Shown piece after piece: positions 21,390 through 33,339 of a stretch of DNA of 64,000 nucleotides. The notes beneath the pieces were generated by a model. It was given only the letters and a program-made list of their open reading frames with translations. It made no database searches and was not told where the DNA came from. Source of the stretch: Tetrastigma voinierianum (taxonomy: Eukaryota > Streptophyta > Magnoliopsida > Vitales > Vitaceae). The stretch spans positions 124,001-188,000 of the forward strand of contig JAEQBH010004433.1 in the NCBI GenBank assembly GCA_016808115.1, in the 5' to 3' direction. The stretch's first letter is position 1. The number at the start of each line of letters is the position of its first letter. The position numbers and the translations under genes are program-made.

Positions 21390-21688
21390 CTTCAATCACC
21401 ATAGAAGCAAATGCAAACCACTAGGGATTTGAAATGTGACCTGTACAAATAACAATCTAGCACGGCACGATGTTGAGCCGACAATCAATTTGATAACATC
21501 AAGGAATATATCCGGTAGAACTAGGTCAATTGTAACTTCATCACCCTCAGTATAAAGTACACAAGCTTGGCATAGCCACTTAGTTTCCACCTTACAATCC
21601 ATGGGGGTCTCAATACATAATGAACAATGAAGGGGAACAAATTCTAAATTTAACATAGAAGCAAATTATGCATAAATAAATGCATGGG
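21390..21688 (-). pseudogene. Gypsy-B protease, C-terminal part
   Basis: Minus-strand sequence H-A-F-I-Y-A-stop-F-A-S-M-L-N-L-E, then P-L-H-C-S-L-C-I-E-T-P-M, C-Q-A-C-V-L-Y and V-T-I-D-L-V-L-P-D. This is the protease region after the D-S-G-x-x-H active site. The active-site half is on the far side of the LTR-B insertion, at 24486 and beyond. Confidence 0.75.
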
Positions 21689-24485
21689 TGATGAGTCAAA
21701 AACTCATTGAATTTTTAGTCCATTTTTCTGATTTTCTTACAATATAATTGCACATTTTACGTAGGAATATGTACTATTTACCAAATTTATATTTTGCGGA
21801 AATTTAAAGCGAGTGAAAATTCAATGAAATCATGAGTGGATCGAGGGCCCGGCCAGTCGCGACGGGAGAATCGAGTGCGACGAAAGTGATGTAGCTGGCA
21901 AACAATGCGGCATAAGAGAACTGCGAGACCAAGACGGGAGGAACTTGAGGAAGATAATGTCGCGACACGTTTTGAGAATTCGACGAAAAGTAAAAAGCTG
22001 AAGTGGACTTGCAATGTCTCTCCTAGACAATTCCAAGTTGCGACAAAAATATAAGTTGGAGACCGATAAAGGTGCGACACGGAATTTATGTGCGACGATA
22101 AGAAGGAGTTTATACGGTTAAAAATGTTGGCGACCCGAAGCAAGGGGTTGCGACGAAGAGGAGGGGCGAGAGTGATGCGGCTCTTTTTGAATTCGCGACA
22201 TAAATTTCGAGACGGAAGGAAATGAGGTGGGTCGGGACTATTACGTTGCGACGAAGCGTGAAAGAACAAAAACAATTTTAAGCGCGACATGAGAAAGGAA
22301 GTTAGGGCCAGGATCGAGTGGTGACAACAGTGATTGCGCGACATGCCACAGTCGACATAAAATGCGGTAACAACAATATCTGACAAGTGCGACATCCGTC
22401 GAGGTCGTGACATATGTTAAAACAAAGCATATGATGGTGCGACCAGTAGAAAAAGTGAAATTTGTTGAGACTTAGAAATGAGGTTGCGACGAAGATATGA
22501 AGGATTGTCGTGACATAGCACGAGGTCGCGACGAAATTGCCTTGGCTTGAGGAATACTTGGTGTGAGCCTGAAATTCCAAGTCGCTGATGAGAAAACCGA
22601 AACCCATCAGCTATGAGTCCGCGACCCGGCAAGGCTCGAGACAGCGGAATGACTTATCGCCCAGCGAAGAGGTCGCGACATTGAATTGCGATCGCGACAT
22701 CGACTACACAAGGCAAAGAAAATTTTGTCGCAGCGAAATATCCTTTGCTTGACAACTAAGAATTTATGTGGCGACCATAAATCAACTTTACAAGCGAAGA
22801 AACAAGTTGTGACGAAAACATCGGTCGCGTCAACGATTTGCGGGAATAATAAGAGAAAGAAGGTTGCGGCAGGTTCTTGCGGTCATGACGGTAGACTTAT
22901 ACCGGACGAACTTTAAGTGTGACCAGAGCTTTTGAAGTCGCGACATAAAGCAGTATTTGGGCCACCGTGATTTTAAAATCCACTGGAGCCTTGGAATCGG
23001 GCTGATTTCTAAAAGTTATAGCAATGAGTACATAGTTTTAGTAAAGTTCAGCTTTTCTTTTTGGGAACCCAAAACGGGGGAAGAAGAAAACTCATTATAT
23101 AATTTTTAGAATAGATTTTCTTTTCTTTTATTTTCTTGGATCTGAACCAACGATCTGTTAGAATGTTGAAGCTGGAAGCAAACTTTCAATTTCTTTACAA
23201 TTACTGCCCGAGTTTAAATGAAATCTAGACTATTTCCGGAATTCGTCTCTTCTTAGTTTATTGAAATTGTAGTGGGTGTAATTTAACAATGCTCCATTGT
23301 TGATTGCAATGCAGTTTTTTCAGAAGCGCAGCTTCCGTTAGTTTGAATTTATTGTTAGTTACAGTCTTTCCTGCATAAATTGGAAGGAAGTATCTGGAAT
23401 TTGGGTGGAATTTATTTGATTGATGTTTATTTATCATATAATTGTTCCCAATAGTAGTTTCGAATACCCGTTCAAGGATTGTATCCTGCTCTGATTTCCA
23501 AGAGGCCCTTTGAGTGACACAGAGATGGCGATTCATGAGAGTTAGGAACATTCCAATTGTGGGTATGTTGGACCATTATTGAAGAACTATTGAGCTACGA
23601 GTTCACTTAGATAAATACCCAATTCACTCTCAGTGATGTTGGAGAGTTATTTATCAATTTAAATCATTAAATTTCACCTTAATACGTTGGAAAAACTCAA
23701 AGCCTTGTGTTGGCGTGATCTAATCAAGGGGAAAGGAGATATTCGTAGATTTTAAAAATTTGAGTCATCAATCAGGTTGTAGAAATGCTTGCACAACCAC
23801 GAGTTGGGAAGCGAAATCTGCGGGTCTCGAAATGGGTATGAAGTATTGAGAAAGAAAAATGCCCAGATATTGTAAAGGGATATGTTGAATCTGATTAGGC
23901 TGATTAAACCCGTCTTCGAGAGAAATAGGGATATTTAATTGGTGAATAAAGGAGAAATCAACTTGCAATGTATGTGCATCTTTGACAAATCCATATCAAA
24001 TTTAGGGTTAAGTTTAAATGGGTTATAATGCCCAGAAATTAGTGTTCCACGGTACTTCTTATTAGTGTTCATTTATCTCTGGCTTGATTCAATCAATTAA
24101 TTCTAGTTTATATATATGTATTAGCTTATTTTTAATGTCTAAGTTGTATATGTTATGTTTAAGACAATTCTCCTTTAATTTTAGTTGACAAACTTCATCA
24201 TCGAGGTTCAAATAGTATGGATCTTGAGTAGTTGGGATAGTTGATTTTGAGAATCCAAATCAATTTATGTGGGAATGATATCTGGACTTACATCCATTTT
24301 TTAATTCTTGTATGACCTGTGCACTTGCAATGTCATAGACTAAACCTATTTATAATTCCAAAAACATTTAAATCAGTTTAATTAATTTTAAAGAAACTCC
24401 AATCCAATTTGACATGTACGAAGTTGTAAGACTCTGTAAAGTGTTAAATTGAGAGGTTTCGAATACATATAACAAAGGCGGCTTG
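21689..24485 (+). mobile_element. LTR-B solo LTR, copy 2 (plus strand)
   Basis: Starts TGATGAGTC and is bounded by atggg at 21684-21688 and 24486-24490. The flanking gypsy-B protease reads continuously across the duplication. Landmarks: 'ttttagtccatttttctg' near the start, palindrome cluster 21850-22960, and the 'gatatctggacttacatccat' phrase near 24280. The 3' terminus is degraded (the last ~11 bp after AACA do not match other copies) and no clear tRNA-Asp motif is visible. Confidence 0.75.
21850..22960. repeat. GCGAC-rich cluster in LTR-B copy 2
   Basis: Many TGCGAC, TCGCGACA and TTGCGACGA half-sites over 1.1 kb. Few are perfect palindromes, so this copy is more decayed or a subfamily variant. 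The apparent 200-codon frame on the minus strand (21787-22413) is a by-product of the repeat. Confidence 0.7.
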
Positions 24486-25361
24486 ATGGGAAGATCCTGA
24501 TCAAATAGAAACATGTGCCCAGTGCTAAAACATAAGATCATACCTTTAACTAAAACATTTTACTTTGGTGATACGAGAGATGCCAATAAACTCTTCCTTG
24601 TGGCAGTTTCTTTTTTTCTTATAGGCTACCTTACATAAAATCTCCTTCCATTTGTGGATGCTTTCCGCTCCCGATTGGAGAGTTCATTGGGCGATATTGC
24701 ATTTAATATGGATTTGATATGTATGTGGTTGAAATCTTAACCTCCCTTCCTAAAAGTGCTTTACTTCACCACATTCATACTTTCTTGGTCCCTTGGCAAA
24801 TCTGTAATTCCACTATTCTACTCTTGCTTCATGAATGATTGTTAAGGGGGAACCACCTTTTGGTGCTTAACACGTCATTCTTGTCTTTCTAGACCACCAA
24901 AATTGAAATTCTGATTCCTCAATCTCTTTTCTTCTTCCATCTCCCTTTCCACAACAAGAGTTTATGCCACAACCTCACTATATATATGGAGCATGAAAGG
25001 CACCACTTGTGCTCTAATACTTAGTCTCAACCCCTCTTGGAGCTGATTAGAGCATACATTTCTCATCCGCCCAGCATGTGAAGCATACCTAGAGAGTTGT
25101 GTAAGCTTGGATGCATGTTACATTCTTGACATATTTTTTGAACAAAATGCACAAATTATGACTCTTTCTGCCTTCTTGACCTCCTAGAAAGTAGTTAAAT
25201 AAGCGAATCCTCAAATTGTATCCATGTCATCTAAGTCATATCATGAGTGCTCATGATCATATCCCGCCTTCTTGCTTCATCTCTCAACATGAAAGCTGCT
25301 AAGGAAACTCTCCCTTCTTCATGCACTCCCATTACATCCAATATCTTCTTTATTTCCTTCA
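24486..25361 (-). pseudogene. Gypsy-B gag C-terminal half and protease active-site region
   Basis: Read on the minus strand from 25361: W-L-K-E-I-K-K-I-L-D-V-M (gag capsid start, completed across the inserted LTR), E-E-G-R-V-S-L-A-A-F, then near 25090-24840 L-T-Q-L-S-R-Y-A-S-H, L-Q-E-G-L-R-L-S-I-R and V-V-E-R-E-M-E-E-E-K, the typical end of a chromoviral capsid. Further left at about 24500 is L-F-D followed, with one base missing, by S-G-S-S-H: the protease catalytic motif, cut here by LTR-B copy 2. Confidence 0.75.
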
Positions 25362-25366
25362 ACCAA

Positions 25367-27065
25367 TGATTAGTGCCCAAAAAGTGGTATTTTGAGCCCT
25401 ATTCGAGATAGGTTTTGAGTACTTTTTGCGCACTAATCATATCAATTAAGCCAATTGAGGTGTTCAGGTCCACTTAGTATCACTTATGCCATTGCGAGGT
25501 TATTTTTGGTTATTTTACAGGTTTTTGCATGCCTTGGCCACTAAGTTCGAGTTCGATATCGAGATATGTGTTGAACCATGAAGATTGAAACTATTTTCAG
25601 CCATCTCAAAATATCAAAGATTCAAAGGAAGAAATGAAGGCAAAGTGATGAAAAAGGGATGCGGTAGAAGAGAGTATGGTGCGGTGTGAGCAAAATAGGC
25701 AACCCGAGGAAATTTCGCTATGATTTGAAAGATTTATTGGGATGAAAAATTGTAATCCCTAGCTGAGTGGAGAGAATTTAAGCTGAGCTAGCGAGAGAAT
25801 TGACATCTAAGCGAAAATTCAACGTGCTAGAGAAATTAACCAATTTAAGCTATCTCTCATATTTTTCGTAGACTAGCGAAATTTATTAACTAGCGAAATT
25901 CAGCGTAGATAACGAGAGATTTCTCCAGTTCGCTATCTACGTGTAATTCATTTATCTTTGTGTGTTTCATTTAAATTGCGAGGGCTAAATGGAAACTAGC
26001 AAATTTATTTGGGCTAATGAAGTATATCATCCCTAGCGAAATTCTCTGCCTCTTGAATTCACGCCTGTTAATTTGTGTATTTGTTCTAAACGACTACATT
26101 TTGGTTTATTATTACCACCTTGTCCCTTGTATCGGGCCCGATGTTTTAGGCATTCTTCTTGTATTTTCACACTTTGGGTGGCTTTATGTATACGCCCCGC
26201 GTGATTTTGTAACCACTAAGCAACTTTTGATTTCAAGAAAGAATTCATGACTTTCATTTAGGGTTTTGCTTTTCTCTCTTCTTTCTCCTCTTTCTTTTTT
26301 ATTTCTCACATTTGTGAACAACCCCTTAAGGATGACAACTCAAGGGATGCTGGCTGAGATCTTCTGCTTATGAAAGAGGAAGGTGGCTAAGCTTGGTTTT
26401 AGAGAGGGTTATGGTGGTCCTCATGTTTAAATACTACAGTGCATATTTATGGCTCCAGCTTTTCAAAACTAGGGTTTAATCTTGAATTTAATGTCATTAC
26501 TTTTGGCCAATCTTGCCATGCTTTAGGGTGCAGTGCATACTTATTGTTAGATGCTTGATATTCTAGATGGCCTTTACGAACCCTTTGAAGCTAGGAGTTG
26601 AGTGTTAGGGTTTTTAAGCGAAGAGTTTGTGAATGCATGTTACTGTGTTGACTCGAATAGGAGTGGTTCACAGGGTTGGGTTTTATAGTTAAACAAGATC
26701 CGTTATGGCTTTGTATATGTCACTTGCCCTTAGCCTGCGAGGATTATAACCCAGGGACCTTTGCATAACCCCCGTGTTATCAAGGCGTGACTTAAACCTT
26801 GAGGTTACCATTTCACACTTTCATTTTAAGCCATTACGGTTAGTCGGTAGCAACTGACTCATTTGTTTTGGAAACAAATCCACAAATCGAACAAAAAGCC
26901 TCACCATTTTCAAACATTTATGCAAGTCATTCATATGATGAAAACCCATCCGTGTTCGACCCTAGGCCAGCTATCTTTGCGGTAGCTTGACGAGCTACGG
27001 CGTGCAGGAGAGGTATAGGAAACAAATTTTGTTGATTAGCTCTCACCTGCAGGTGGCACGAATCA
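25367..27065 (+). mobile_element. LTR-C solo LTR (plus strand)
   Basis: 1,699 bp, TGATTAGTGCC to GGCACGAATCA, with exact target duplications accaa at 25362-25366 and 27066-27070. It is inserted in the gypsy-B gag. It is the same family as the LTRs of C1, C3 and C4 but in opposite orientation. It carries a minisatellite of TAGCGAAATT-like units near 25720-25930. No internal region remains. Confidence 0.9.
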
Positions 27066-27438
27066 ACCAATTCTCAGCTTCAAGAAAGTTAGGATCACCT
27101 CGGAAGATTAGAGGAAAAAGTGCCTTAAAATCTTGAATTAAGTTCACATTCTGATTCTCTGAACCAGCCCTTGGAGATATTAAATTTATTCTCCCAACCT
27201 AATTATTCTGAGATGGTGGGGAGGTCTCACTATTTGTTTTCCCTTTGTCATCAATCTGCTTCTTGCTTTAGGCATTTAGATTATCTTTCGCTCACTTCGA
27301 ATAGTAGAAATGGGTTAGGTTGTCAACACATTGTAAGATAAAATCTATTCATAGATTCAAGACATTTTGAAACAAACATTTAAGATATCATATCATCATA
27401 AGATTCAAATAAACCCTACAATCATATTCTTACAATAT
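27066..27438 (-). pseudogene. Gypsy-B gag N-terminal part and leader
   Basis: Minus-strand frame continuing the gag seen at 25361: F-R-G-D-P-N-F-L-E-A-E-N joins directly to W-L-K-E across the solo LTR, a good match to the chromoviral capsid start. Upstream (27200-27438) is AT-rich leader sequence with no protein sense, ended by the insertion of C1. Confidence 0.7.
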
Positions 27439-28981
27439 TGATTCGTGCCACGGTAGGGTGAGCGGAATCAACAATATTTGTTTCCTATGTTCCTCCTACT
27501 TTGTAGTAGTCAAGCTCTTTGTGATATAGCGATCTAGAATTCGAACACGGGGATGGGTTTCATCCAGCGAATGATTCCTGTCGGTGTTTGAAAATGGTGA
27601 GGCTTTTGTTTGGATTTTCGGTTGTTTAAAAGCAGGTGGAGTTTGTTGGTCCCTTTGGTTGCTTTATGTGGCTTAAAGTGAGTGTGAAATGAGCAGCTTT
27701 GAAAAACTTGGGTCACTAGCTTGATAACATGGGAGTGTCAAATGTCCTCGGGTTGACCCCCTTCGCATAAAGGCAAATGACATATAGTCAAAGCCAAATG
27801 GATCTTTGTTTAGCTATAAGAGCCTAACCACAGAACCACTCTTATTTGGTCAGACAAATACCTAAGCATTCAAGTCCCATTCAGTTTGAAACCCTAGCAT
27901 TTAACCTCATTTATTGGCTCGTAATGACATCTAAAGGATATCGGTGCATCTGCCATTAGAATGCACTGAACCACTAAGCATGACAAGTATTGACGAGAAA
28001 GACATTAAATGGCATTAAACCACCCCAGTTTGGAAAGTTGGGAACCATAAATGTTGTACTGTAACATTCAAAGCACAGAGACTGACATACTTGACGGCCC
28101 CCAAAGAAGCCGAGCTAGCAGCCCTCTCTTCAAGTTATGAAGCAGCCAAGCATCCCTTGAGAGTTATCATCCTCAAGAAGGGTGTTTAGCGTAGAAAAAA
28201 TGAAGAAAGAGGAGAGAGAAGAGAAGCGAAGTAAACCACTAAAATGAAAATCTGCGAGCTGTATTAATGAGAAAAAAGAAGTTACTTAGGGTTACAAAGT
28301 TGTAGGGGCTTATAGCCAATCCCAAAGTGTGAAAATACAAAAATGCCTAAAATATATGAAATTACATAAGGAATGAAAATGGTAATTTATCAGCATTAAT
28401 TAAGTTGGAATCAAAAACACAAAAACATTTGAGAGCAATTTAAGCTATGCGACAAATTTCGCTAGCATAAGCAAGAATTCGCTAGCCTAAAAATTTTTTT
28501 GTGAGATAAGCGAAGTGAGGAATTTTAAGCTGAGATAGTGATTTTAAGCTAGCTAGCGAAATTTCGCTAGCCTAGCGAAATTTTCACATAGCGAAAATTT
28601 CGCTAAGATTGCGAAAATTTCGCTATGATTGCGAAATTTTAATCCAGTAAATCACAGTTTAACTCTGCATCTGTTTGCTCTTGCATCCTTCCTGCTTCTT
28701 ATTCATCACTTTGCCTTTATTCTTCACTGCCTGTTGACATTTCATCGCCTCTAGCTTGATTAATTCTACCAGGAGTATTATTGCATTGACACGATAAGAA
28801 GCGAGCTGCGATTGAGTTCTCAAAACACCTGCAAAATATCGAAACAATCTCGAAACAAATCAAAACACTAAGTGGACATGCACATGACAATTGGCTTAAT
28901 TCATATGATTAGTACTGCAAAAAACACTCAAAACCTATCTTGAATAGAGACCAAGAAATAGCACTTTTTGGGCACTAATCA
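27439..28981 (-). repeat. C1 3' LTR
   Basis: In element sense it runs TGATTAGTGCCC to CCGTGGCACGAATCA. On the plus strand it begins at 27439 with TGATTCGTGCC. It is followed on the right by 'acccaaccgacacgttgcta', the sequence that precedes the 3' LTR in all the LTR-C elements here. Its plus-strand middle carries the TGGCATT-type block and a GCGAAA minisatellite. Confidence 0.85.
28440..28640. repeat. TAGCGAAATTTCGCTA minisatellite in LTR-C
   Basis: Roughly ten GCGAAAT or ATTTCGC half-sites in 200 bp, several fused into the palindromes TTTCGCTAGC or TAGCGAAATTTCGCTA. Equivalent runs occur in the solo LTR (about 25720-25930), in C1's other LTR (about 39150-39260), and as GTTGCGAAA-type runs in C3 (42400, 60140-60200) and C4 (47285-47330, 54970-55030). 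Confidence 0.75.
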
Positions 28982-30520
28982 CACCCAACCGACACGTTGC
29001 TAGTCCCTTAGCAATGCTAAAAACAATAAAGGTATGCATGTTGTGCTTTTACAAAAAGTGCATATGGTTCAAAAATCGTATGTACAGGTAAGCCTTACCT
29101 TTAGTATGAACAATTTACATCCTGTATGAAAACCGGCATGAAAGAACAAAAACCATATAAACAGTTTTAGGAAATGACATCGGTTCAAGGAAGTCCAACT
29201 AAGCTTCCGCAACATCTAATTGTTCCTAAGGTAACCGGCTTGAGCCAATAAATTGCAAAGCTAATCCTTCCCTGACTAGCTCTTGCCATGGCCTTAAAGC
29301 GTTGACCAACCTAAATAGGACCTTTACATCTTATTTCTTCATGATTGCGTGTGGGGTGCGATGCTAAAACTCGACTTCACCAAAGTCGTGTAGCAGGTCC
29401 TGTAGATGACTCAGACAGTGGGTTTAGGGCATCAAGCCAAAGGATCGATTGGCAAAAACTTCTGCAGGGCTTCACCGAATCTGAATGATTTCGAAATTGA
29501 GGCACCTCTGACACACTTAAACTCTACTAAATCCACTCGTGTAACGGGCTCAAGTCGATGACTCCTGACGATTAAGGTTTAGGGCATCGGGCTTTAAGGC
29601 CTTAAGCCATATACCCCACGAGAGATAGTGTTCGGGTTTCAAATGCAGCGTCACGGCTTATTTTCTTTTTCTTTTTGGTTTTTCTTTTCCTTTTTGGAAG
29701 ACTACATTGGCCTTCATACATAGGTAACACAAACCTATTATGGGTCGTCAACAGGTCTAAGGCAGGCTTTGCAAGGTGAAAAGATGTATATAATTTCACA
29801 ACCTGGTGTGCAGTGTGTGAATTAGCTAAAGGGGGAATGTTCAAGGTTGCGTATGCTGAAACTTCAATTGACCAAAAACTAAATCATGTATGGAATTGTT
29901 CTATTACTAAGATAACATACAGGGTTTCCATTTTCCAACTAAAGGCAAGAGAAGATACCCAAAATACAATTTAAAAATTAAAGAGAAACGAATTTGGCCC
30001 TTTATGTGACATGTATTACAGTAAAACTAAATTCGAAAATGTATGAAAATTACCTCTAGCGGCAGCACGGGGAATGCAAAAACCAAAGGATGAGCTGTGC
30101 CTCTCGAGCATGGTAGTTGGAAAGGGTCCATTTCCATTTGTTAGTATTCACTGCGATTGTCAACATAAAAGTGAAATCAAGCAAAAATTTTAAACAAAAT
30201 AAATTTAATCAAAATTAAGCAAATAAGATCGGTGGCTTTTGTGACGGCGAGAGCCACCCTTGAACTTATAATTTGTGGGACTCGGGGAGGGTCAGAAGGA
30301 GAATTTCCTCACGGCGATGCGCTCACAACATAGGGCTTCACCTACGTCCGTGCTTTGTCCTTTGTTATCATTTGGATTGATGAGTCATTTGAACCATTGG
30401 GGTATGCCTTACGAGCGATGAGATGGATGATCCGTCAGCGACTTGAGCTTGCACGGAAATTGATGGGTTTGGAGTCATACGGGGGGACTTGGTCCCCCTC
30501 GTTGAATTTCTTCGATTATC
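28982..30520 (-). mobile_element. C1 3' untranslated region
   Basis: No protein trace. About 29340-29720 is shared with C3 (43150-43520) and C4 (47990-48370): an 'actcgacttcaccaaagtcg' phrase, 'gatgactc', a 'gaatgatttcgaaat'-like block and a CT-rich run (29655-29695). Its conservation across three elements marks it as part of the family's 3' region. Confidence 0.7.
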
Positions 30521-30526
30521 ATTTGA

Positions 30527-31330
30527 TCATACCCATTTTTGATCTTTCCTTTGCAATTTTGAATTCAAGTAGGCATCATTTCGTATTTCTTCCAACTCAT
30601 TGAGATCGAGGAATCTCTTGACTCCGGCTCTACTTAGATCCATGTTCAGCTTCTTAATTGCCCACCATGCCTTATATTCGATCTCCACTGGAAGTTGACA
30701 TGCTTTACCATAGACCAACTGATAAGGGGACATTCCAAGGATTGTCTTGAAGAGAAAGTTGTTGTAGGCCACTATGACTCAATGAGTTTGATGGACCGGT
30801 CTTTTACGTTGCTATTTACCACACTTCATTAGAATGGTCTTAAACTCTCACGATGCTTAAGTTCTATGACCACTTATTTGAGGATGGTAGGTAGCAACTC
30901 TATGCAGTGATATTGTTGTATGAGGTTTCAAAAGGTTTGTTAAATGTGAACCTGCATCGCTAATAATGGCTTTGGTACCAGAACCTAGAAAAGATGTTTG
31001 ATTTCAGAATTTAAACTTCCACCTTGGTCGTTGGTTTGTAGAGGATTGCTTGACCCATTTGGACACATAGTCCACCCCTGCAAAATGTATGTATGACCAT
31101 AAGATGTGGGGAAAGGTCTGTGGAAATCGAGCCTGCCCCGAACATCGAAAAGCTCAAACTCTGCAAATTGGGTTCATGGGCATCATATGTGTGAGAGCAA
31201 CTAGGTCTTTGGCATCTATCACACACTCGGCACATTTGGTGTGCTTCCTTAAACAAGGAAGGCGGTAGAAACCCGGATTTGGCACCTTCATTCTTTGTTT
31301 TTGCAGGAGCATGAAGTGACCACCACAGGT
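30527..31330 (-). pseudogene. C1 integrase
   Basis: C-terminal part at 30530-30775: [30 protein letters not shown] and [10 protein letters not shown]. The zinc-binding part at about 31160-31256 reads H-Q-M-C-R-V-C-D-R-C-Q-R, the CxxC of the HHCC finger. The start of the core is readable only after frame changes (S-Y-G-H-T-Y-I-L near 31090). Athila-type. Confidence 0.8.
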
Positions 31331-31559
31331 ACCTCGTGGCGTGAACGAGAATTCCTATTTGTTCCTCCTCGGGTACACTTCACAGATTATTTGATGCACG
31401 ATATTTGAGCTGAAGGGCTCTTCCCAATAATATGAGTGGATCTTCGCAAAGAAATACTTCCTATCCTCGTTTCTTTCCAATCGATGGGATTTCAGGGCGT
31501 GAAGTTAGCAATGTGAGCATACCAGTGAGCTTTTTCCAGTTCTCGTATTAGGATTCTTC

Positions 31560-32130
31560 AGAAATTCATCATTCATGGGCGGGTTATGTGTCATGGGCTA
31601 TCGCAATTTCGAGAGATGATCGCTATAACATTCTACCCCTTTCTGTTTTTAATTTGCAAGTTGAACTCCGGCGTAGAAGAACTCCATCGAGAAGCTCGTT
31701 TGCATTTTGCTTGGTCAGAGATATTTCAAAGCCAATGGTCTGTAAAATGACTATATCCGACCCGATCAAGTATACCGAAACTTGTCTACATGAGACTATC
31801 GCAACAATTCCTTCTCTCGTGGTAGTATAACTTTGTGCCTATCTGGGCCTGCTTAAAGGTAGATTACATATAGTTTTCCATCCTCTCTTTGGCCGAGTAC
31901 TGCTTTGATAGCAAGATCATTTGCATCACACATCACCTCAAAAGGAAACTACCAATTAGGTGCTCGTACTACTGGTGCAGTAGTCAAATGGGACTTCAAC
32001 TCTTCAAAGCTCTCCATTTCTCCCAAACAACCCAAGATCTTCTGTAGGAGCTTATACAGGGTTTAGGCAATCTTCGAGAAGTCTTTAATGAATCTTTCTA
32101 TAGAAGCCTCAAATATATCAAAGAATTGCC
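31560..32130 (-). pseudogene. C1 RNase H remnant
   Basis: Minus-strand pieces resemble the RNase H domain of Athila elements: Y-T-T-R-E-G-I-V-A-I-V (from a Y-A-T-T-E-K-E motif) near 31810-31830, I-V-I-L-Q-T (from V-x-T-D-H) near 31750, and F-E-I-S-L-T-K (from L-x-K-K-D) near 31715. Catalytic acids cannot be confirmed because of the frame changes. Confidence 0.5.
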
Positions 32131-32149
32131 TAACTGCTTACATTTGCCT

Positions 32150-32890
32150 GGGATGGCAGCTTGAAATGTTCAATTTTGTTTTTGTCAACTTCTATCTCTC
32201 ATTGGAAATAATGGCCCCAAAGACACCTCTTTGGTTAACCATAAAATGCACTTCTCCCAACTGAGCACTGTGTCTTCTCTATGCACCCTACATGATGGCC
32301 TCCGACACCGACATTCTTCAAAATCGCCTCTTATATAGCTGCTGATATCATCCATGTATACTCCATTATGCCTCCACCATATATCATACTAAACATACTA
32401 AGTATACAACTTTAAAAGTGGCTTCAAGGCTAAGAAAGACCAAAAGGCATTCTCCTATAAGCATACGTGCCAAATGGACAAGTAAAGGTAGCTCTTTCGA
32501 TCCTCCAAAAAGTAATCTCTATCCAGTACCCCTAATAACCATAAAAAGCAATATAATGGGTGTCGTAAACTTCAAGGAGCCGACGATGAATGGCAATGGG
32601 AAGGATCTTTTCTTGTTACCTCATTGAGCTCCTATAATCTATGCACACTCTCCACCCAGAGTAAGCTCCGTAGACACCTTCACCCTTTTCATTGTTCACA
32701 GTTGTCACTCCTGACTTCTTAGGCACCACCTGGGTTGGGCTTACCCAAGTGCTATCAAAAATGGGGTAAATGATACCGGCTTGGAGCAATTTTACGACTT
32801 CAATGCGAACTACTTCCTGCAAGTGGGGGTTCAACCTCCGCCGTGGCGCCTTAAATGTTCTTTAGACTCCTCTTCTAGGTAAATGTGATG
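32150..32890 (-). pseudogene. C1 reverse transcriptase
   Basis: N-terminal block at 32616-32834: E-V-V-R-I-E-V-V-K-L-L-Q-A-G-I-I-Y-P-I, S-T-W-V-S-P-T-Q-V-V-P-K-K and G-W-R-V-C-I-D-Y-R, an excellent Athila RT start. Further left, decayed palm and thumb segments are visible, including V-Y-G-G near 32370 and E-I-E-V-D-K-N-K-I-E near 32190. The F-x-D-D box is not legible. The domain is non-functional. Confidence 0.8.
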
Positions 32891-33339
32891 GCATTGATGG
32901 GTTTATGCCTTAAATCAGAAATTTTCCATCCTAATGCTTCGTTGTTCCTTTGAGAAGGAAAAAGAGGTTATGCCTTTATGTAAGTGGTCGTAACAAGATG
33001 AAATCACAATCGGTATCGCCCATCTCCGTCTGCAAATGCATACTTTAACTCGACTGGGAGGGGTTTGAGCTCTAATTGTTGGGGTTCCTTTGGTTCATCA
33101 CCAGTTAATAGAGGTAGAACTTCTATTTTTCTCCTCCAGTACCCCTGCCCTAAGCTCATGCATTGAGGTTCTTCTTGCTCTCCGAGGCATTCAGATAACT
33201 CTAGGGTTAATACATCTTGCTCCTACAGCTCATTAGCCTATTCTTCAAGAATTGCATCTATTATACAGACTTCTTCATACCATCTTCCTCTCGAGTGCAT
33301 ATGCCTTACTCAAATGAAAGATATTTGAAATTTAAGGTC

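Noticed and set aside
21787..22413. 208-codon minus-strand frame, the longest in the window
   Set aside because: Inside the GCGAC-rich cluster of a solo LTR; the sense is set by the repeat, with no recognisable motif and no conservation as a frame in other LTR-B copies.
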